Assembly (NCBI RefSeq): GCF_902686445.1
Contig: NC_062232.1
Coordinates: 69,271,440 to 69,335,439, forward strand
Length of the DNA stretch: 64,000 nucleotides
Reading direction: 5' to 3'
Source of the DNA: Sciurus carolinensis
Lineage: Eukaryota; Chordata; Mammalia; Rodentia; Sciuridae
Of this stretch, positions 45,883 to 56,531 are shown piece after piece. The stretch's first letter is position 1; every line of letters starts with the position of its first letter. The position numbers and the translations under genes are program-made. The notes under the pieces are model-generated. The model saw only the letters and a program-made list of their open reading frames with translations, was not told the origin of the DNA and did no database searches.

Positions 45883-47404
45883 AGTTTCTTTATCCATTCA
45901 TCAATTGAAGGACATCTAGGTTGGTTCCACAATCTGGCTATTGTGAATTGAGCAGCTATGAACATTGATGTGGCTATATCTCTGTAGTATGCTGATTTTA
46001 AGTCCTTTGGGTATGAACAGAGGAGTGAAATAGCTGGGGCAAATGGTGGTTCCATTCCAAGCTTTCTGAGAATCTCCATACTGCTTTCCAGAGTGGCTGC
46101 ACTAGTTTGCAACCCTGCCAGCAATGTATGAGTGTACCTTTCTCCCCACATCTTCGCCAACACCTATTGTTGCTTGTATTCTTGATAATCGCCATTCTAA
46201 TTAGGATGAGATGGAATCTTAGGGTAGTTTTGATTTGCATTTCTCTTATTACTAGAGATCTGGAATATTTTTTCATATATGTGTTGATTGCTTGTAGATC
46301 TTCTTCTGTGAAGTGTCTGTTCATTTCCTTAGCCCATTTGTTGATTGAACTATTTGTATACTTGGTTCAGTTTTTTGAGTTGTTTATATATTCTGGAAAT
46401 TAGCGCTCTATCTGAAGTATGAGTGACAAAGATTTTCTCCCACTCTGTAGGCTCTCTCTTCACATTGCTCATAGTTTCCTTTGCTGAGAGAAAGCTTTTT
46501 AGTTTGAATCTATCCCAGTTATTGATTCTTGCTTTTATTTCTTGTGCTATGGGAGTCCTGTTAAGGAAGTCTGATCCTAAGCTCACATGTTGAATATTTG
46601 GACCTACTTTTTCTTCTGTAAGATGCAAGGTCTCTGGTCTGATTCCGAGGTCCTTGATTCATTTTGAGTTGAGTTTTGTGCATGGTGAGAGATAGGGGTT
46701 TAGTTTCATTCTGTTGCATATGGTTTTCCAGTTTTCCCAGCACCATTTGTTGAAGAGGCTATCTTTTCTCCATTGTATATTTTTGGCACCTTTGTCTAGT
46801 ATGAGAAAATTGTATTTATTTGGGTTTGTGTCCATGTCCTCTATTCTGTACCATTGATCTACCTGTCTATTTTGGTACCAATACCATGCCGTTTTTGTTA
46901 CTATTGCTTTGTAGTATAGTTGAAGTTCTGGTATTGCTATACCTCCTGCTTCACTCTTCCTGCTAAGGATTGCTTTAGCTATTCTGGGTTTCTTATTCTT
47001 CCAGATGAATTTCATGATTCCTTGCTCTATTTCTGTAAGGTACGTCATTGGAATTTTAATTGGAATTGCATTGAATCTGTATAGCACTTTTGGTAGTATG
47101 GCCATTTTGACAATATTAATTCTGCCTATCCAAGAACATGGGAGATCTTTCCATCTTCGAAGGTTTTCTTTAATTTCTTTCTCTAGTGTTCTGTAGTTCT
47201 CACTGTAGAGGTCTTTCACCTCTTTTGTGAGATTGATTCCCAAGTATTTTAATTTTTTCAAGGTTATTGTGAATGGGGTAGTTTTTCTAACTTCTCTTTC
47301 TGAAGATTCATCACTTAGGTATAAAAATACATTAGATTTATGAGCATTGATCTTATAACCTGCTACTTTACTGAATTCACTTATAAGTTCTAAAAGCTTT
47401 CTGA
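45879..47404 (-). pseudogene. L1 ORF2 C-terminal half, broken
   Basis: The translated pieces are the reverse transcriptase thumb and the cysteine-rich C-terminal region. The longest frame, 46659-47528, includes [19 protein letters not shown] and [16 protein letters not shown] blocks. It is followed by frames at 46350-46628 and 45998-46324 with the KTTLRFHL and [21 protein letters not shown] blocks. Frame breaks at about 46658 and 46330 separate them. The catalytic FADD region lies upstream of the truncation and is absent. The first 41 codons of the 289-codon frame come from DNA beyond the L1. Confidence 0.88.
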
Positions 47405-47419
47405 TGGGTATCCTTTTAT
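47405..47419 (+). repeat. L1 target-site duplication, right copy (15 bp)
   Basis: Exact repeat of 45513-45527 at the 5' break of the minus-strand L1. Confidence 0.9.
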
Positions 47420-47604
47420 AATGCAATATCTCATTTTGTTGTTTATCTAATCCTTTCATTGGTTTTGCTAGACTTGAAAGTAGAAAGATTGTCTTATTTC
47501 TTTTTCCAAATGCCCAAGTACTTTCCAAGAAGCAACAACATAATAACGAGCTTTGTGTATGGAAGGTGCTTAGTAAAATAAAAGATTAAAAATTAAAATA
47601 AAGA
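47420..47604. other. short unannotated spacer between two L1 insertions
   Basis: Unique-looking sequence with no L1 similarity. It separates the minus-strand L1 from the plus-strand tail and shows them to be separate events. Confidence 0.5.
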
Positions 47605-47790
47605 AAGATGAAAAATGGTGGAATGAGACAGACATCATTACCCTACATACATGTATGATTACACGAATGTTATGAATCTACATTGTGTACAACCATAGAA
47701 ACGAAATTATGTACCCCATTTGTGTACAATGAATCAAAATGCAGTCTGTAAAAAATTAAAAGCTAAATAAAATAATAATAATAAAAAAGA
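47605..47790 (+). mobile_element. very short L1 insertion (3' UTR only)
   Basis: 'tggtggaatgagacagacat', 'acatgtatgattacacgaat', 'gtaccccatttgtgtacaat' and 'atgcagtctgtaaaaaatta' form the final ~180 bp of the L1 3' UTR plus tail. An 'aaagaaaga' repeat at about 47600-47608 and 47786-47795 may be the target duplication, but it is low-complexity. Confidence 0.9.
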
Positions 47791-48567
47791 AAGAAATGAT
47801 TAACCAAATGGATGGTTTAATGGTTGGATAGATGGAGAGAAGATGAATAAATTAATGTGTTAATTCAGAAAGACATGTATCAAAGTTCCAGTAACTCATG
47901 AACTAGTAGGATGACTCAATATTTTTCATTAACTATTACAAACATAATTATTTCATTGAAATTATTCATTCAAGTGTTCCGTGAGAGATCTGTTATTATC
48001 TATTCTGCTCACATGACCTGCCAGCAGAATTCGAGTCTTGACAACACCTCAGTATTCACAGTTTGGCATTGTTCTGAAACCTTCTTGTTGCTACCACTTA
48101 CAGTTAATTCAGTGGATCATTTTGGAAAATTCTTTAAGAGGTAAATAGTGATGGACTCTATTTTTTTGAGTGTTATTTGTATGAGAGGTTAGAGATACTA
48201 ATACTTGGTTTAAAAGCTTTTATTTTTGGTCTGGACAGTAGGTTACAGGAGCAAATCTCATACCTACCAGAAATCTTAATGGTAGTCTGATGAAAAAGTA
48301 AAGGTATGAAATCCTTCAAAGTGGTTTTGAAGCACAGCTTTAAGTACTAGAGTATTCATGAAAGTGCCCAGAAAACGAAGAAAGCTCATATTCTAGTTTT
48401 GTAACCAATTCTACTCATGTATATCTATTTTGGAAAGGTCTTTCACTGATTCCTTCTCATAATATTGAATAAACATCTAACTTAAAGAAACTCTTATCAA
48501 CATAATACTATTACAACAATGATGTATATTACTTCTGCTCAAGTTAATATTATTGTCAGTGCTAATA
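47791..48567. other. unannotated sequence
   Basis: Nothing identifiable. The frame 47911-48144 (77 codons) has no recognised domain. Confidence 0.4.
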
Positions 48568-48730
48568 TTACTAATAGTAATAATACCTGCCATCTATTTA
48601 GTGTTTACTCTGTGCCAAGGACTCTGATAAGCATTTTACATGCAAGATCACTTTTTCTCCCTGTGAGACAGTTATTATTCACCTCATTTTCTTTCAAGGA
48701 CATGGAGGCTTAAAGAAGATAACTTTTAAA
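48568..48730 (-). mobile_element. MIR SINE
   Basis: 'gtttactctgtgccaaggac', 'tctgataagcattttacatg', 'gacagttattattcacctca' and 'aaggacatggaggcttaaag' follow the reverse complement of MIR across about 150 bp. Confidence 0.75.
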
Positions 48731-48940
48731 AATATTGGAGATGGTAAGTGGGAAAACTCTCTGACACCAAATTCACTTATTAAGCAGTAAATGAAGAATC
48801 AGGATTCCTTCCTTCTATTTTTAAGTTTGCAAACACATGAAGATCTTAATGATTATATTAATTTTACTTCCAAAGGATCAGTTAATAAGTCTAGTGATAA
48901 ATAATCATAAACCCTCAAATTGACTTTTGTTACCATTCAT

Positions 48941-49348
48941 TACAGTTTGGATGTCCTCCAAGAGTTCACCTGTGAAACAGTGAAATAAAGTTCAGAAAAG
49001 AAATGATTGGGTTGTGATAGCCTTAACCCGATCAGTGGATTAATCCCCTGATGTGATTAACTGAGTGGTAATTGGAGAGAGTAGGGCATTGGGGGCATGG
49101 CTTTGGGGTATATATTTGTATCTGGTGGGTGGAGTCACTATCTCTGCTTCCTGATCATCATGTGAGTGGCTTGTCTCTGCCACACTCTTCCTCCATGATG
49201 TTCTGCTTCTCCTCAAGCCTTGAGGAATGGAGCCATCCTTCCATGGACTAAGACCTCTGAAACTGTGAACCCTCAAATAAACTTTTCCTTCTCTATAGTT
49301 ATTCTGGTTGGGTCTCTTGTTCAAAGCAGCAAAAAGCTAACTAATGCA
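48941..49348 (+). mobile_element. MaLR-type LTR, nearly complete
   Basis: A sense LTR: 'attacagtttggatgtcctc', 'gatcagtggattaatcccct', 'gcattgggggcatggctttg', 'gacctctgaaactgtgaacc' with polyadenylation signal 'aataaac' near 49276, and a closing 'aaaagctaactaatgca'. No internal sequence is attached, so it is probably a solo LTR. The minus frame 49040-49324 is a shadow. Confidence 0.83.
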
Positions 49349-49639
49349 TCTTTAAAACATTGCACCAAACTTGACACCCAGAAAGACTACAACCATAGTG
49401 AGTTAATTTATTCTATGCTACCTTTCCTTTTCTCCCAAAACATATCTATGAATTTTTAATTAAAACAGAAATTCATCATAACATTTAAAATAAGAGAGAG
49501 GTACTTAGAATAAAAATAAATTATATATTGGTGTCTCTCCAATGTTTCTTAACTTATAATTGTTAATAGATTATATATATACTCCAATTCCTGTTACATA
49601 GTTTTAAAAGCCGTATACAATTTTGGTGCTTTTTTATAA
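49349..49639. other. unannotated AT-rich sequence
   Basis: Nothing identifiable. Confidence 0.4.
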
Positions 49640-50065
49640 TACACAGAAAGACAAATACCACATGATCTCATTTATATGCTGAGTGTAAAAAAGTTGAACT
49701 CACAGAAACAAAGATTACAATGGTTATTACTGGAGGATAAGAAGCTAAGAAGAAGGGTGAGACATTAAAGGACACAAGGTTTTAATTAGATGGGAGAAAT
49801 AAGTTCCAGAGATTTATTGGTCATCATGATGACTATAGTTAGTAACAATATATTGTATGTTTGAAAATTGTTAAAAGAATAGGTTGTAAGTGTTCACACT
49901 AAACACAATAGAAAATAGGTATGTAAGGTAATACAAAAAAATGCCACAAGGTTAATAGCATGATTTAGTCATTCCACAATGTATACATATGTCTAAACAT
50001 CATAATGTATATCATAAATACATACAACTTTTATTTGTCAATTAAAATATATTGCAAAAAGACTG
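49640..50065 (+). mobile_element. old L1 (L1MA/MB-like) 3' end
   Basis: 'taccacatgatctcatttat', 'aactcacagaaacaaagatt', 'gactatagttagtaacaata', 'ttgtaagtgttcacactaaa' and 'atataccataaatac'-like parts, ending 'caattaaaatatattgcaaa', follow the well-known mammalian L1 3' end. Confidence 0.82.
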
Positions 50066-50099
50066 AGTTTTTATAGCAAAATTGGAGCTGTCTATGCTA

Positions 50100-50205
50100 T
50101 TTTATCTTTATTTACTTGCTTACTTATTTTGTAGTGCCTGAGATTGAACCCAGAACCTCAAGAATATTGGACTAGCACCAGTAAAACACATTCCATAACT
50201 GATCA
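50100..50205 (-). mobile_element. decayed ID-type SINE
   Basis: After a T-rich run, 'gtagtgcctgagattgaacc', 'cagaacctcaagaatattgg' and 'actagcacc' resemble the reverse complement of the ID B-box half. The A-box half is not readable. Confidence 0.55.
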
Positions 50206-50690
50206 TAAATTTTTTAAAAATTAAGGAATGTCATAGAGAATTTTTCCATGTGAGCATGTATAAATCTAACTCATATTTTTAAAAAATAAGTAATCATTTT
50301 ATGCTGTAGATATATCATCACTTATTCAACAGTCATCTACAATGGTTAATATGTTTTATCATTTTAGATAATGTTCCAATATACATCATTGGATTTCAGC
50401 TTTTGCTTCTATGGGAAATATTCCTAGAATTATAGTAGTTGGTTCAAAATATATGTTTTTTAAAGTTTAATATTTACTGCCATATTAACTACCCAGACAT
50501 AATAGCAATGGATGTTTCTGAATATCATGTCAAAAAACTAATTTCTCCATTTATCTGCCAAACTTTTATGTAATAAGCCTTTATTTTTGTCAATCTTACT
50601 GCTTTTTATTTACTAGAAAACATTTAGACATCATTTATCTCTTGATGGTCTCTAATAATGAATTAGTTGTTAATTCCCTTAAATCTATTA
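50206..50690. other. unannotated AT-rich sequence
   Basis: Nothing identifiable. Confidence 0.4.
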
Positions 50691-51240
50691 TGATAGTTAA
50701 TTTGAATTGTCAAATTGATTGGATTAAGAGATGCCAAAGATTAAGAGGATTTTGGGTGTGTGAATGAGGGTGTACCTAGGAATGACTGACATGTGGGATA
50801 GCAAACTGAAATGGAGACCCTCCCTAAACGTGGGAAGCACTGTGCAATAGGATGGTGGCTTGGATGGAATAAAGTTGGAAGAACAAGGAACCAGCAGCAA
50901 ATGCAAGCTCAATTCTTCTTGACCAGGTTCTTGATTGCTGCTGGGATCAACTGTAGATGTCAGACTCTTGCTCCTTCACTCTTCCAAAGTATACCTTGCC
51001 AGTGATTCTCCAGGGAGTTTCAAGTAGCCGTGAGTCTCAAACTGGGTAACATCACTGATCCCTCCTGTTCTGAGATTTCAGCATCTTGGACTGAACAGCA
51101 ACTGGTTCCTCCAGCTCTCCAGCCTGCAGATGGCCATTGTGGACTATCCAGCTTCTGGTTTTATAAGCCAATCTAATAAATCCCCTTTTATAATCATACC
51201 TCTTGTTGCTTCTTTTCCTCTAGAGAACACTGATTAACAC
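50691..51240 (+). mobile_element. ERVL-type LTR
   Basis: A 0.55-kb sense LTR. It begins 'tgatagttaatttgaattg' with 'caaattgattggattaagag', has 'tgaatgagggtgtacctagg' and 'cagcttctggttttataagc', carries the polyadenylation signal 'aataaatcccctttta' near 51175, and ends 'tagagaacactgattaaca'. This design matches mammalian ERVL-associated LTRs. Frames 50724-50912 (minus) and 50811-51005 (plus) are shadows. Confidence 0.75.
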
Positions 51241-51394
51241 GAGTCTTATAACTTAATTTCAGGGTAAAATGTTTATGAATTGTTAATTTTTGTGGTGGAG
51301 ATAATTTGATGGAAGGCCAGGGTTACATTCAGCCAAGAGTACCCACAAAATTGCTCTGAATGATTCAACTTCCATTTCTTTATTTCTTAATTTT
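51241..51394. other. unannotated sequence
   Basis: Nothing identifiable. Confidence 0.35.
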
Positions 51395-51650
51395 GTATTT
51401 GTTCTAATTAGTTGTACATAATATTAGGATGCACTTATACATTTTGATAGATCATACATAAATGGAGTGAAATTTCTCATTTTTATGATTGTACATATTG
51501 TAGAATCTCATTATCCATGCAGTCATGAGGTAATAACATCTGTTTCACTCTACTGTCCTTCCTACACCCATACCCCTTCCCCTCCCTTCATTCCCCTCTA
51601 CCTAATATAAAGTAACTCTAGTCTTCCCTATTACCCTCTTATTGTGAACA
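51395..51650 (-). mobile_element. L1 3' UTR fragment
   Basis: 'taattagttgtacataatat', 'catacataaatggagtgaaa', 'ctcattatccatgcagtcat', 'ttcactctactgtccttcct' and the C-rich 'ccttcccctcccttcattcc' are the reverse complement of the second L1 3' UTR lineage. Confidence 0.72.
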
Positions 51651-52885
51651 GCAATCCAACTTCCATTTCTGAAAGGATTAAATATTTATTTTGAGAGGAA
51701 ACAAAGGCAATAAGCATTTCATAAACTATAATAGCTGTAACAGGTAAAATGTGATTTTGAGATCCCATGGTGATTTATGTATCACATTGGGAGTATTTCC
51801 ATTTCATTTTTTTACACTACATATAGTCGACAGTTTATGTATTTAGTACTGGAATAATTGGGCTAGCACCTAAGGATCTTGAGTTATTTTCCTGGTTTGA
51901 CCACAATTAGATTCTTGGTTTTAGGTAAATCATTCTGTCTCAATTATTTTAAATTTCCTCATCTGAATTTAGTTATCACATTAAGCACACCTTCAATTAT
52001 AGTAAGAATATACATACTTTTATCTTAAATGATAAGTGGTCATGACATTGTGTAGAAAATTTCATAATTAGAAAGAAGTTATAAATGGACAAATTGGTGA
52101 CTCTAGGGGAAAAAAGCATGAAAACAGTGCATATATTCAGAGTATGTGATTTCTACAATCCTGGAGCGAGTAATTTGAGATCTTGGAAATTGAACATATA
52201 AATTAAAACTATTGAGCACAACAATTAAAAATAAGTTGATGTTAGAAAAACTTGTGATTTACTTATGATAATGATTACTTAAAATATAGTATTTGGTAAA
52301 TATTTTATTACTGAGAAAACTTTCTGTTTCATGAGTCAGAAAGACTTAAATTGATTTAAGCAAAGACACAAATTTATTGGCTGGTAATGATTGAGTAGTT
52401 CAACGATTGGCCTCACTTCCTCAATGCCTTGAATCCCATGTTCACATAATTTCACCAGGATGGAATTTTCTTGTTCTCCAGTGGCTCTATCTTATTATTG
52501 GCTTTATTCTTAAGTACCACATGGTCACAACATAGCTGCAATGAATATAATGACTCTGTGATCTTTTCCTCACATCTATTACTGAATTAGAAATTACTTT
52601 TTCTAACAGTTACACCTATCTGAAATTGGTCCCAACTGGTTTAACTTGTGTCACGTGCAGTCTCTCATGTAATCATTTTGGTTGGAATAAAATTGAAAAT
52701 AGAAGTTAGATTGACATGAGTTGTGTGTTAGTCTCCCAGCCCTGGGTAAAAATGAAATTTCTCCAAAACAATCAACCTGAGACCAAGTCAAGAATTCTTA
52801 GTTAAAGGTGACATCAGCATAGAGTGGTTTCCAAAATAAAGAATGGTACATGGTGGCAAAAAACAAAGTGTATGGGACACAACAT
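51651..52885. other. unannotated; possible MIR and old repeat remnants
   Basis: 51890-51980 ('ggtaaatcattctgtctcaa', 'tttcctcatctgaa') is weakly MIR-like. 52330-52680 ('gcaaagacacaaatttattg' and on) resembles the candidate repeat at 2320-2560. No gene. Confidence 0.35.
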
Positions 52886-53306
52886 TGTGGGGGTCCTCTC
52901 TGCAGTTAACTGCCGGAGGAGGATGTGGTGGTTTTTCTATCTATTACCCAAAAAAAGAATCACTCAATGAACACACAATAGCCAATATTCTTTTCTTATG
53001 AGAGCGGGGAATGTGATTGGTCTGGCCATTCCAGCTCTGGCCTCTTACAACAACGTGGAGTCTCTCAACTCTCTTTTATTTGTAATATGCAGGTAAAGAG
53101 GGCAAGGACCAGGAGGAGCTTCTTCTGTGATGGACAGGATAGGGTGGAGTTAGGGGAGCCATCCTCTTAGGGGAAAATTCCAGAAGGAGACAGGGAACCA
53201 CTCCCACAAGGGTGCCACATACTTCCCGGCAGTTCCTAGAAGCCAGGCCTCTGCATCTCATGGCTCAACCTAGTCTGATTCTGCTAAATAAATACTGCTT
53301 CCCACA
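52886..53306 (-). mobile_element. 3' LTR of minus-strand endogenous retrovirus
   Basis: This block pairs with 63143-63973. Both have 'tctggccattccagctctgg' and 'ggtggagtta', and both share the terminus 'cttcccaca'. On the minus strand the LTR runs TGTGGGAAG... to ...CCCACA. The R region holds 'aataaaagag'. A purine tract lies immediately upstream (53307-53320). By eye it differs from the right LTR by roughly 10-15% and lacks about 20 bp near the U5 end, so the insertion is not recent. The minus frame 53076-53261 is non-coding. Confidence 0.85.
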
Positions 53307-53320
53307 TCTCCTCCATTTTA
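53307..53320 (-). promoter_or_regulatory. polypurine tract-like site of the ERV
   Basis: On the minus strand 'aaaatggaggaga' abuts the first base of the 3' LTR, the position where plus-strand DNA synthesis is primed in retroviruses. Confidence 0.6.
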
Positions 53321-54179
53321 ATATTTTAAAATACAAATAGTGGACAGCTATGTTGAGACTCCAGATATTGGTTCTGAGAGCATCTCCAGGGTCCTGGCTC
53401 TTGGTTTGGAGAGTATGGGTACCTATTATCATAATACTAAAGAATTAGTAGCAAACATATCATTTCAATACCATTCAATTTAGGAAATATCTGATCACCC
53501 AGAAATGCAGAGTCCATGAGATCATTTCTATTGTTTGAATATCCTGGATGTAGAGATGTGATTTTACAAGATCCAGACTATTATTACTGCTATGTCAAAT
53601 GTCCATGAGATGATTCTTAATTAGCTCTTAGTCCCATTGAGAAGTATGATATTTAGTTGTAACAACACACATGCTTACAATCCTTATGGCATTTAAGCCT
53701 TTGTTTAAATTGGAGAGTAAAAGGCTCACCACTGATATTTGTAATAGTAGCTGTTAAAACATTTAATTTAATCTCATTCATTCTATTAACTTAACCTTCA
53801 GGAGTCATAACTTCTTAAGAGAAGGAATCATGTCCCTAGATATATATGAACCAAATTATTATCAAATTAATAACTGTTAGAATATAGATGTGAATTATTC
53901 ATCTTTCTAGTATAATATAAATCAGTTTGTTAGATTCTAATTTGGTCTTTATTACATGATTGCCAGTAGTGCAAAGTAATATCCAAATAATAGAGAATAG
54001 TCCAAATTACATGGAATTTCAAAATTCAGAATGATTATATATCTAATCTTACTTTGTATACTTACAATAGTTTTAAACAACTCAATTAGTGCCTTAGTTC
54101 TTTAGATCTTTCATAGCATTAAAGATATAGATTAAACATGGTTTCTTATAAATTCTTTTCAAGAATAATTAAAAGCAAA
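53321..54179. other. probable ERV internal remnant, unassigned
   Basis: It lies between the 3' LTR and the env-like region. By position it should be transmembrane-envelope sequence in reverse, but I cannot read a recognisable domain and all frames are broken. Confidence 0.4.
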
Positions 54180-54960
54180 ACACTTAGTGGCAGTGTTGCC
54201 ACGTTAGGCCTTTCTGGTTTTGAATCTTCTAGAGGAAAATATTTTTATATAACTGTCTTCCATCAATTTTTTAAAGGTCAACCCAAAAACATATCCACCA
54301 CCTTTAGAGATAATATGTAGCATTGGCAGGATATTTGCATATTTTATCCATTTAGGAAAAGCGCCAGATTCTATTGCAGAACAATTAAGTCAGTAAGATA
54401 TTGGTGGGTATTTCATAGAAATAACTGGCTTTATAAGAGAAAGTCCCATTCCAATAACTATTTGAACATACAATCCTAAGTTCCAAGGTCCCATATAATT
54501 GGTTGGCCTAGGTATTCCCTATGCTGTCTTTTTCTTAAAGGTTACATCTTGACAGCCAGAGTCTATCATGGGACCAGCATATAGGTAAGTTTCCATTTTA
54601 GCCAGTATAGTCAAATCCAATCACATGGATGGGTGTAACATTAATATATATAAAACCTCCCATCATATGAATATCATCAGTAAACATTGGGATTGATTCT
54701 CCAGTCCACATTGTTAGATGTATTAAAGGTGGATCTGGGAAATGAGCCCAACAGATTTCCCATATATTTCACTTACCTGAGAGCTCAATAGAGTTAGCAT
54801 AGAAATATTGTGGTTGGAGATTTAAGATCTCCTTATTGTAAAATCTGGTGAATCCTATTGCTCCATGTGTCACTCGGCGGCGGTGAAACTCCTAATGTCA
54901 TCATTTTTACACAATATTTTTTGAAATTAAGTAGGTTTACATAGGGATCTGTTTCCCCCT
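54180..54960 (-). pseudogene. ERV env-like remnant
   Basis: Read on the minus strand, conceptual translation near 54590-54730 gives a readable stretch with a WTGESIPMF block and an INVTPIHVIGFDYTG block. This is suggestive of a retroviral surface envelope, consistent with its position upstream of the 3' LTR. The frame is broken by stops and shifts, no signal peptide, cleavage site or fusion peptide is readable, and no product is expected. Assignment as env rests partly on context. Plus-strand frame 54138-54320 overlaps by chance. Confidence 0.45.
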
Positions 54961-55264
54961 TTTTATTTATTTATTTTTTAATTACAGAAAAAGATTGCTA
55001 TAAACTGGAGCATTATTAACCTTAAATTGTACACAATGGCCTAGCATTGTACAAATATTTAAACCATAAGAAGGAACTTAATAACAATTTCTATTTGGAC
55101 AGGGAGATTAATAAAATTACCTATTATTAAAGTCAATGTTGTTAAGTTGAAAAGGGCATTACAATAAAAGAAGGTTCAGTTTCCACCAAATATAGGATTA
55201 GATTTTTGTCTCTAATAGTGGGTGAGTTACAAAGCTATAGAATGTAGTCAGTACAGACATTAAA
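54961..55264. other. unassigned, possibly ERV-derived
   Basis: Between the env-like stretch and the solo LTR. No domain is read, and it may be either ERV interior or host DNA. Confidence 0.35.
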
Positions 55265-55661
55265 TGTCAGGGACCAAGAAGTTCTCATTCTGAGAACATT
55301 CTGACCTTTACAATAAGCAGCAGCGCTCCTCCCCCTCTCCTGGCTGATAATTCTGACAGTATGGCGCCTATGGCGCCGTCCCTGCTTCTCTTCCGGGACT
55401 ACACCTTTCCTGCCAGCGTGAACTTCACCTTCCCGCCAGCGTGAACTTGCACCCTATCAGGAGCCCAATAGAAGAACACAGCCAACCAGCCTGCACCTCG
55501 TCATACCCCTCATTCCCTCAGCATAAATACCCGTGAGAACAATAAAAATTTGCAGCTTGATCAGAATTCCTGTCTTGCTGTCACTCCCTGTGTCTCTTGT
55601 CCCTTTCATTCCTTCTCTCTTAGGTTCGCCGTCTCATGTTGATGTCCCGTGGGCCGGGACA
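55265..55661 (+). mobile_element. solo LTR (ERVK-like), plus strand
   Basis: 397 bp opening TGTCAGGGACC and closing GGGCCGGGACA. A TATA-like 'cataaatac' (about 55522) is followed by a polyadenylation signal (aataaa 55541-55546) and a T/C-rich U5. Flanking hexamers attaaa (55259-55264) and attgaa (55662-55667) differ at one base, fitting the 6-bp duplication typical of ERVK integrases. U3 holds two copies of 'gccagcgtgaactt' 23 bp apart. CpG content is high for this window, suggesting a fairly young element. Confidence 0.88.
55412..55448 (+). repeat. direct repeat in LTR U3 (23-bp period)
   Basis: 'gccagcgtgaactt' occurs at 55412-55425 and 55435-55448. Tandem U3 repeats often act as enhancers in retroviral LTRs; that role is inferred here. 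Confidence 0.75.
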
Positions 55662-55759
55662 ATTGAAAATTAGTCTTATGATGTGTGTCTATAGGTAATG
55701 GTCTTATTATTCTAAATTAAGCTATTATATTAGAGTTGGTAGTATCTTTCAGGATAGTG

Positions 55760-56130
55760 ATTCAATACATTATTTAAAAATCTTAGAATTTATGTCATTG
55801 ATCTAGCAATTGTAATGTAAGAAATTCATGGAAAGACAATCTCTATGTATAAAGATATAGTTGCATGAATATCTTTAATAACCATGTTTTTAAAGTAGGA
55901 AAACTAATCCAAATGTCCAAGAATAGGGTTTTGGTTAAATGAATTATATGACAAAAATCTGGCATTAAAAGTAATGTTGTAAAAGACTACTAATTATTTA
56001 CAATCTAAAACAATGCTATAAGCTTTAAAATGAACAATATAATTCTGTATGTACAAAATATGTATATCTCTGAGCTTATGTATGGAAAGCAGCTTAGAAG
56101 ATCTATTAAATTTTAGTAATACTTGTTAGA
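55760..56130 (+). mobile_element. ancient L1M 3' region
   Basis: 'gatctagcaattgtaatgta', 'aatccaaatgtccaagaata', 'gttttggttaaatgaattat', 'aaagtaatgttgtaaaagac' and 'aaaatatgtatatctctgag' follow the order of an ancient mammalian L1M element. It is heavily diverged. It should be older than the ERV, whose parts flank it on both sides. Confidence 0.75.
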
Positions 56131-56421
56131 ACCTCAAAAAGAATTTTCTTTTTATGTATACTTAATTTTTCCTAAGTGCATAACTTGACAAAATTTAGGG
56201 AAGTTACATTATTCTTGAAATCATCTTTAGCCTCTTTGTCTGAATATTATTTTATAAAACTTCCATATATAATTCTTTGGATTGATATAAATTAAGAATA
56301 TAATCTAATATCACATCTGAAACATGAAACAGACAAGCAAAGAGCTTCCATCCCTTCTTGGGGAAAATTGTCAAAATACTTCCAAATCCTATATTGTTAG
56401 ACTTTTAAAAAGCTATTATCT
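56131..56421. other. unannotated AT-rich sequence
   Basis: Nothing identifiable. Confidence 0.4.
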
Positions 56422-56516
56422 GGGCTGGGGAGATAGCTCAGTCGGTAGAGTGCTTGCCTTGCAAACACAAAGCCCTGGGTTCGATCCCCAGAACCACAAG
56501 AAAAAAAAAAAAAAAA
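56422..56516 (+). mobile_element. ID SINE with 15-bp target duplication
   Basis: A full ID monomer with A box 'agctcagtcggtagagtg', B box 'gggttcgatccccag', then 'aaccacaag' and a long A tail. 'aaaaagctattatct' occurs at 56407-56421 and 56517-56531, although the leading A residues may belong to the tail. The frame 56324-56536 is the SINE read through. Confidence 0.96.
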
Positions 56517-56531
56517 AAAAAGCTATTATCT

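Larger units (their letters stand above)
45528..47404 (-). mobile_element. 5'-truncated L1 with perfect target duplication
   Basis: A minus-strand L1 whose A-rich tail (T-rich on the plus strand) adjoins the left duplication and whose 5' break, within the reverse transcriptase, adjoins the right one. Compared with other copies, the last ~180 bp of the usual 3' UTR is replaced by a short A/T-rich stretch (45528-45585), suggesting an alternative or premature 3' end. By eye it differs from the 57935-60511 copy by roughly 5% over a 165-bp sample (46130-46290 versus 58590-58755), so both are fairly recent. Confidence 0.94.

Noticed and set aside
45528..47790. Possible single twin-primed L1 (minus part followed by plus 3' UTR)
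   Set aside because: The minus-strand L1 has its own perfect 15-bp target duplication ending at 47419, and about 185 bp of non-L1 DNA separates it from the plus-strand tail, so these are two insertions.
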